Origin: an uncultured Clostridia bacterium
Lineage (GTDB): Bacteria > Bacillota > Clostridia > Saccharofermentanales > DTU023
Assembly: GCA_946220865.1 (NCBI GenBank)
Contig: CAMJYM010000032.1
Location: 1-11,696, forward strand
Direction of reading: 5' to 3'
Length of the DNA stretch: 11,696 bases
Positions within the stretch are counted from its first letter, which is position 1. Every line of letters begins with the position of its first letter. Shown here piece by piece: positions 8,801 to 11,696 of the stretch. Both the position numbers and the translations under genes were made by a program. A model generated the notes under the pieces. The model had not been told where the DNA came from and ran no database searches. It worked only from the letters and a program-made list of their open reading frames with translations.

Positions 8801-11611
8801 TGCATTCTTCTTTGCTGTAAAGTTCTGGACCTTGTCGTCCTTGTCTACGACAAGCCGCTTACCGTTGTCACTGTTTGACAAGGCAGCGTTCCCAACCTGA
8901 TTGACTTTTTTATTGTCTTCTTCGTCTGTCTTTTCTTCAGGTGAAAACCATGAGAAGCCTTCGAGGAAGGTTTTTACCGAATTCACCGCTTTGAAAACGG
9001 CATGCTCGACCAGACGGTATTCTTTTTCTACTCCCTTGTCGTCTTTTACCTTCACATAATCCTGGCCATCTCGCGTGACGGTATTGCCGTCGATCGTAAT
9101 TTCAGAGGGGTCGCCATTATAGCGTTCGCCCTTCTCGTCAATGAGGGCGTTTTTTATAATCTCAAAGGTGTCGTTGATGGTGTCTTTGATGACGCTCACG
9201 ACTTTTTTCGAAGCGTCGAGGATGACGGCCTTCGCCGTATCAATGATCGTGCCATTGTAGTAGCTGATTTGCTCCGTTTTATCCGTGCCGCTCTCGTCTT
9301 TAGTTTTCTCTTCACGCGTCACCCAGATATTGCGGCGGGTCACGTCGGTTTCGGTCTGACCACCAACAACTTCACGCACCCCCTGGGCGGCCGTTTCCGT
9401 GGTCTTGCCGTCGGCGTCCTTCTCTACCTTATTAAAGACCTCGCCGTATTTAGCCTGATACTTCTCCGTAAAGTGAAGAATACTCTCGGCTGTGATTTCG
9501 GTGAGATAGGTCTTATTTTCGTCATTATTCTCTTTTGCTTCGACATCAGAGGGATCTTTGTGGTCGTAATATCGGGCTTTATTTGTCGGCTGGCCGTCTG
9601 CACCGACCTCCACGAAGCCCCACTTACCTTCTTCATTTTTCTGATAGATGGCGACCTTGGTGTACTTCGTATCCGTTGGTTTATCTTTTTTATAGATGGC
9701 GTTCCCGATCAGGTAAAAGCCGCTCTTCTCCAGCTGTTTTACCAGCTGCTCTTCTACAGCGTAGCGTTTGACCTTACCCTCTTGGTCTTTGACCACATAG
9801 ACGAGATCTTTGCCATTTTTCAGCACAACATCATTAAGATCGGCCTGCTTAAGTTCGACTTCTTTCCCTTCTGTTTGACCTTCACTATCGTAGCCCTTCT
9901 CGCAGAAATAATACTTGCCGTCATCACCCTTGCGCAGAGTTTTCTTAATCTGCTCGCGGGTCAGCGTCAGCGTCAGGGTTCCATTGCCGTTATCGCAGTA
10001 ATGGAAGTTGCCATTCTTGATGTATTCAGGGTAAATGGGTTTGCCCTCGGCATCTTTTCCTTCGGGAAGGTTCACCGTGATATTAAGGCTGTCCAGAGCC
10101 ACCGTGTCTCCGCCCTGGCCGCTGCGCAGAACTGGGTCGATAAAAGCGTCTTTATTCGGCTCTCCATTTTTTTCGAGAGGCGCTTTGCCCCAGTTCACCG
10201 TCGCGTCGACAATTCTGGCGGTTTCTTCCAGAACGCGGTTACCATCTTCCGGTGTGTCGTCGGTCGGACCGCCGTCGATGACAGGATAAGGGGCCGACTG
10301 GTCTTTCGTCTTGTTTCCAAGACCACCAATACTGATAGAATCGTTATATTTTCTCTTGGTGATGGCAAAATCACTTTCGAATTTCTGATCGCCATATTCA
10401 ATCGACAGTTTTATGCCGTCGCCATAGTCGCCCTTGAGGCCGCCAAGATAGATGTTGGTCTCCATATTGGCCGATGTGGGAATATCGGAAGCCGCATCGA
10501 TGCTTCCTGTAAAAACGTAGCTTCCATTCTCATCCTTTTTCAGACGGATGATCTGGTCACCCACTTTGACCGTAAACTCATTGCGGTTGAGGCCGTAATG
10601 CACATTATCAATGAGATCTTCCGCCTTTTTGTTATTCAGGCCGGTAACCGAAATCTTAAGAGTCTTTTGTTCTTTTTGCTGAATAAGCTGCAGCAAAAGG
10701 TTCAGGGGTACTCCTTCAGGCAGGAAATATTTACCATCTTTTTCAAGGGGGTTATCTCCTTCGATATTTTCGCTGTTGGTTCCGGCACTTTCCTGCCCTT
10801 CCTTATACAGATAAACAGCAAGAGACTTTGGATCGTTTTGCCCGGCAGGAGCTTTGGCCGGTGACTTGGCTGGGCGGCCATTTTGCGAAGACCTCTTTTC
10901 TTCAAGCTCGTCGGCATCTTCATGATCGTCCGCGTCGTCCTCAGCCTCTTCTTCGGTCGATGCAGAAGAATCTTCCTCGTCAGCGGAGGCTTCTTCAGTT
11001 TCTTTATCCCCGGCAGCGGCTTCTTCATTTTCTTGACCTTCAGCAGCCTCTGTCGTGGCCTCTTCGTTCTCTTCCGTAGCGGTTTCTCCGCTCTCCTCAG
11101 CAGCGGTTTGACCCTCAGTCTTGTCCGCGGCGGCTGGAACTTCTCCAGAGTTTCCTGTATTTCCCTCAGTTCCAGCTTTTGCGCCCGCGTCGGCTGCAGT
11201 TTTGCCCTCGGCCTCATTCGCGGCGGCTTGTGCTTCTTGAGAAGTTTCCGTTTTTTTCTCAGTACCGGCCTCCGCGGCCGCCTCAGCTGTGCCTGCGCTG
11301 GAGCCGACTTCTGCACCGTCCTCCTCCGCAGGCTTTGCTGCGTCAGCGCCTGGCTGCTCTGCAGCAGCCTCCGTCACGGGTTCGGCGGCATCGCTTGTCT
11401 TTTCAGCCGTCTCGCCGTCTTTTTCACTTGCGCCGCCTGTCGCAGAATTTTCCTGCACTTCTGGCGTCACCTCTTCAGCGGCAACCGGGAAAAAGGTAAA
11501 AGGCTGAACCATGCTGACCAACATGGCAACAACCACCAGAATGAGCTGCACGCGCTGCAGCAGCTTCGTCTGCTTAGCAGACCCGGCGTAAACATTTTGC
11601 TTCCGACCCAT
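2840..11611 (-). CDS. Giant cell-wall-anchored surface protein with Cna B-type domain (2,923 aa)
   Basis: This is a secreted surface protein, probably an adhesin or structural fibre. The ATG at 11611 is preceded by GAGGAAG (11617-11623) and starts a typical signal peptide: basic residues to R20, hydrophobic core 21-41, likely cleavage VAA|EE at 45. Then come an acidic Ala/Glu/Thr stalk (46-255); a long unassigned part (256-2637) alternating Tyr/Lys/Asp-rich beta-like segments with helical segments; a Cna B-type domain with an insert (about 2638-2820); PEKP/PPTP wall-spanning sequence; LPKTA (2859-2863); a hydrophobic segment (2899-2918); and RKNR at the end. I count seven cysteines, including a close pair, C1964 and C1971 (CHDGILPC). 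DGK-x-Y motifs recur through the length. No stop or shift interrupts the 8.8 kb. I recognise no family for the central 2,380 residues. Sortase anchoring is likely, but the motif and spacing are non-canonical. It appears monocistronic, ended by the stem at 2713-2748. Confidence 0.93.
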   Translation of the reverse strand: MGRKQNVYAGSAKQTKLLQRVQLILVVVAMLVSMVQPFTFFPVAAEEVTPEVQENSATGGASEKDGETAEKTSDAAEPVTEAAAEQPGADAAKPAEEDGAEVGSSAGTAEAAAEAGTEKKTETSQEAQAAANEAEGKTAADAGAKAGTEGNTGNSGEVPAAADKTEGQTAAEESGETATEENEEATTEAAEGQENEEAAAGDKETEEASADEEDSSASTEEEAEDDADDHEDADELEEKRSSQNGRPAKSPAKAPAGQNDPKSLAVYLYKEGQESAGTNSENIEGDNPLEKDGKYFLPEGVPLNLLLQLIQQKEQKTLKISVTGLNNKKAEDLIDNVHYGLNRNEFTVKVGDQIIRLKKDENGSYVFTGSIDAASDIPTSANMETNIYLGGLKGDYGDGIKLSIEYGDQKFESDFAITKRKYNDSISIGGLGNKTKDQSAPYPVIDGGPTDDTPEDGNRVLEETARIVDATVNWGKAPLEKNGEPNKDAFIDPVLRSGQGGDTVALDSLNITVNLPEGKDAEGKPIYPEYIKNGNFHYCDNGNGTLTLTLTREQIKKTLRKGDDGKYYFCEKGYDSEGQTEGKEVELKQADLNDVVLKNGKDLVYVVKDQEGKVKRYAVEEQLVKQLEKSGFYLIGNAIYKKDKPTDTKYTKVAIYQKNEEGKWGFVEVGADGQPTNKARYYDHKDPSDVEAKENNDENKTYLTEITAESILHFTEKYQAKYGEVFNKVEKDADGKTTETAAQGVREVVGGQTETDVTRRNIWVTREEKTKDESGTDKTEQISYYNGTIIDTAKAVILDASKKVVSVIKDTINDTFEIIKNALIDEKGERYNGDPSEITIDGNTVTRDGQDYVKVKDDKGVEKEYRLVEHAVFKAVNSVKTFLEGFSWFSPEEKTDEEDNKKVNQVGNAALSNSDNGKRLVVDKDDKVQNFTAKKNADKKWEFTLLNGTTDSKGKPKDITVSEGDDKAGVNGKDDISVDDKSALIDSNLRKISEKKDDGSYEGYAGVKDNYYYDGKRYVPIGYHYDETKKIYVKNDGTTNVPSYEQAKKAIKEGSQGRYYYKDLIDISLNPGEKEELAEKDAKTLENVTQKTHYSGSTDEKDYVRKGDDGKDIYVKQKDGDSTYFVNVKDGHDILSDQEKKDAIFKTCKDKEGNEKKTYLGQGDIYDYYDKYFRHIKLSFPKFLAGPAFAYDAEATLSGTYTNPYNKKTKDAISNKDLNEGAERTKAADNKRFTLKNIKPQDQNFGKKRPDEFNNNAKMNFDLFNLLFRSGKGRDGKWRDKYLKYLLTTDPAELSAENAKRLQQIRESFRQRYGAELQWGILDDGSEGLLYAKKNADGTTTTVEAKRSLDWTIFLNSTAKDGYPEADNEQLVFYDFHLDPRLVYDAVTFNLPRLFFDTLKHVLRDRFHGDSDYAYLDDVEEVSFGVNPNYQRSRYLQVSDWKINIKNFITQFVAALNQNKPKDADGKTIKLTEQDISGESGLVQGPEDTPLQKFIKSLIGQPVKDKDGAEQDRNKRYVDLTVENVEFGGKDDEGKQKTQNFNVRIDTVLGRISIGIKDFFSKNLKDESGKITEEKATIGSGDNKKEVMLKDGYSPVQLAYAQQLASLKETINDTSLDTVDKLKEKLKNKLGDAPCGETLLASIDTFVNENSGPTDEAKFKALKDQLTKSLDELALLTDHMKADKDGNIPEAYDFLNRSFNALRITLKKGFKLHSLDNPQTQVKMDVNTVIADQVEVPFTDEYGQDLTNYELYLRDEIASLLKNDGVKDSTNEKEKLGLTKEQMEKAKKIDLTKPDTVDSLVQSLSEAQYRKLYSLAHQAMAEKNDIEIKKLVSEDGDKRKYYNRARMGKDLSYEDLQGYYEKDSEIKSGLREEANVKRKTLVNGYYIEEEDKNGEWTGVEIKDKKYDIQTPALLNQKINLIAYYLQQQGYNGAYFGNEAAYRLQTEKAPANIFNSGNAWKKTRCHDGILPCVVIEGGDAASGKTPDEDKDSDMNVARDRVTITYETSEGPDSENPQFHKNSPRENDTIRVKEDSWQNPDKKTVEAFRESLESNYTNTDLRNLYDSMKKGMKLLIAWNKAASKDGQTEAGAYLSQEQIDMLNDIKGATKLREKANSPGGFSDEDLKTIMAAINVAERCIDFSLEMKVDALSRQAKIDHLKLVENKTAEYVKNMKIEGDYNENGYRVVKNGFLFDLIPNGLLPYYTDKDGQIKNTLQMKLNITYKNLINEGSVDDNGKYIGPNKDLFVLEDGKLKMEDGKPVLNKESKLYKQLSAAMPVYKDVKSLLEELKKEGEGEGSKYQLLLNSLKAAGIDVEKLPEDQQAIIVWLPEFEAPHKTGPQFKLDIKGFMASETAQFGKKKNLGISQIGHDFVPFTLTGEKDGNINKYLRVLDAEGKAITDQLADDKDGWFKGTSTLHFGDKFDYRITYSYQGVSNTSSVGGTDGRVDKFGIKDFLPAYYTKETFQKILVDIKAKNAGIKDEDKLKELLNSGDFSPRLIAPIEITEFKSSVNRQKDSFSVVYYDVDGRAIENIPSLEDFKDLSDERKAEYLKLLAKVRSFEIKVKEGHKVSPDAGVDVRLQMQMPETDIELKDGKYQLSNGDVIDLKKYLEGKEPMSISNRAFYGQSDSNPVTITLKDETLIKLIKKWKDAQGKDVTPKKEDKDGKGENQPGDGNASEGGSSEAGTGNGENPASPAKPETRPSFPEVTVEIYRQYWDEEAQTYKYELENGQRKVYKVVKLNAENGYELTIKDLPRRKTKTENIISSDGKNSVGTETVLYSYRYVVRELPVPGYVGTVLGDEYQILDETRDATGLVRIIENKPEKPEKPEKPREPKEPPTPPTPGEPPKEQRKKSTRAVDQLPKTASAAAISLSGHSKAQSELSLQSAEADAEAAPQQAKNVAGIGLLLSSLSLAFGAFLLSRKNR
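2843..3037 (-). other. C-terminal sorting region: LPKTA, long spacer, hydrophobic anchor
   Basis: Residues 2859-2923 of the surface protein. LPKTA replaces the usual LPXTG. In ordinary sorting signals the hydrophobic helix follows the motif within a few residues; here a 35-residue Ser/Ala/Gln/Glu-containing stretch intervenes before the hydrophobic VAGIGLLLSSLSLAFGAFLL and the basic SRKNR tail. Wall anchoring is inferred; the protein might instead stay membrane-held. Confidence 0.75.
3152..3700 (-). other. Cna B-type isopeptide domain split by a low-complexity insert
   Basis: Residues about 2638-2820 of the surface protein. Strand A reads IKLIKKWKDAQGKD, like the KVWxD start of Cna B-type repeats. 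The normal continuation, RPSFPEVTVEIY, comes only after some 40 residues rich in Gly, Ser, Asn and Pro (about 2654-2697). The rest follows the family: YELTIKDLPRR, YSYRYVVREL, PVPGY and finally IIENKP. By analogy with Cna B domains, K2644, N2818 and E2785 are candidates for the intramolecular Lys-Asn bond and its catalytic Glu. Residue assignment is inferred from alignment by eye. Confidence 0.7.
10847..11476 (-). other. Acidic Ala/Glu/Thr-rich stalk of the surface protein
   Basis: Residues 46-255, directly after the predicted signal cleavage. Composition is dominated by Ala, Glu, Thr, Gly and Asp with almost no large hydrophobics, ending in a strongly acidic run and then a basic Pro/Ala/Lys patch (about 239-257). 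This suggests an extended disordered stalk or spacer at the mature N-terminus. Confidence 0.8.
11084..11269 (-). repeat. Two 93-bp tandem copies encoding a 31-residue repeat
   Basis: Residues 115-145 and 146-176 align without gaps: AGTE, T, S, E, AAA, EG and TAA recur at the same positions. The DNA also matches, for example AGCCGCCGCG in both copies. An old in-frame duplication within the acidic stalk is the simplest explanation. Confidence 0.7.
11477..11611 (-). other. Signal peptide of the surface protein
   Basis: Residues 1-45: charged start with K4, K13, K16 and R20, hydrophobic core VQLILVVVAMLVSMV, and a VAA|EE cleavage site. No YSIRK-type motif is present. It directs Sec export. Confidence 0.88.
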
Positions 11612-11696
11612 ACGAACTTCCTCACTTTTTTCTGAGACTCATCTTTAAAAGAAGTCTATTTTCTTAAATTGGAAAACCTTATATATCGCTTAATAT
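11612..11696 (-). promoter_or_regulatory. Leader of the surface-protein gene
   Basis: GAGGAAG (11617-11623) is a good ribosome binding site. AT-rich sequence upstream includes TATATA (11680-11685), a possible -10 whose -35 would lie at or beyond the window edge, and an imperfect dyad TTTAAGAA / TTCTTTTAAAG (11643-11668). The binding site is clear; the promoter is weakly supported. Confidence 0.4.

Noticed and set aside
9002..10864. A 620-codon open frame on the plus strand opposite the surface-protein gene.
   Set aside because: It is exactly codon-in-phase antisense to the real gene, so its stops would need TTA, CTA or TCA codons in the sense strand. Avoidance of those three codons explains its length; it has hydrophobic, family-less sequence and the sense protein has signal, domain and anchor features.
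10883..11635. A 250-codon plus-strand frame rich in Leu, Phe, Ser and Cys, superficially membrane-like.
   Set aside because: It is the antisense of the Ala/Glu-rich stalk; complementing GAA/GAG/GCN-rich DNA yields such hydrophobic, Cys- and Ser-rich translations.
1..11696. CRISPR array, tRNA or rRNA genes, riboswitch, phage or toxin-antitoxin genes.
   Set aside because: No regularly spaced repeats, no cloverleaf-like sequence, and no frames with such motifs were seen on either strand.

Overview
The window looks like a piece of a low-to-mid GC Gram-positive (Firmicutes, probably Clostridia-like or Erysipelotrichia-like) genome. The reasons are a giant secreted protein with a Pro-rich wall-spanning tail, a sortase-type LPKTA motif and a terminal hydrophobic anchor; an IS66-type element; and a gene remnant resembling the small sigma-70-like proteins carried by Firmicute conjugative elements. 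The taxonomic call is inference.

Layout. (1) 1-139: the 5' part of a plus-strand gene, open at the window edge, resembling the N-terminus of those sigma-like proteins. A hairpin followed by seven T lies inside it. (2) 140-2599: a 2,460-bp IS66-family insertion sequence on the minus strand, bounded by 16-bp imperfect inverted repeats (13/16). It carries tnpA-tnpB-tnpC. TnpB and TnpC look intact. tnpA needs a one-base frame correction at a run of six A. The leader upstream of tnpA contains a dyad that can pair with its ribosome binding site. No 8-bp target duplication is seen, and the sequence right of the element does not continue the gene on its left. (3) 2600-2839: intergenic. I see no gene in 2600-2712. 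A perfect 16-bp terminator stem is at 2713-2748, and three imperfect ~19-bp repeats follow at 2773-2830. (4) 2840-11611: one uninterrupted minus-strand gene for a 2,923-residue surface protein filling three quarters of the window. (5) 11612-11696: its leader, with a good ribosome binding site.

The surface protein reads, in order: signal peptide (1-45), acidic Ala/Glu/Thr-rich stalk with a 31-residue tandem duplication (46-255), about 2,380 residues I cannot assign to any family, a Cna B-type domain split by a Gly/Ser/Pro-rich insert (about 2638-2820), a PEKP/PPTP wall-spanning segment, LPKTA (2859-2863), an unusually long 35-residue spacer, a hydrophobic segment (2899-2918) and a short basic tail. 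Its likely role is adhesion or surface structure. The IS and the giant gene appear to be independent neighbours separated by the terminator. The most interesting material is the unassigned bulk of the giant protein, its split Cna B domain and non-canonical sorting region, and the regulatory oddities of the IS66 element.
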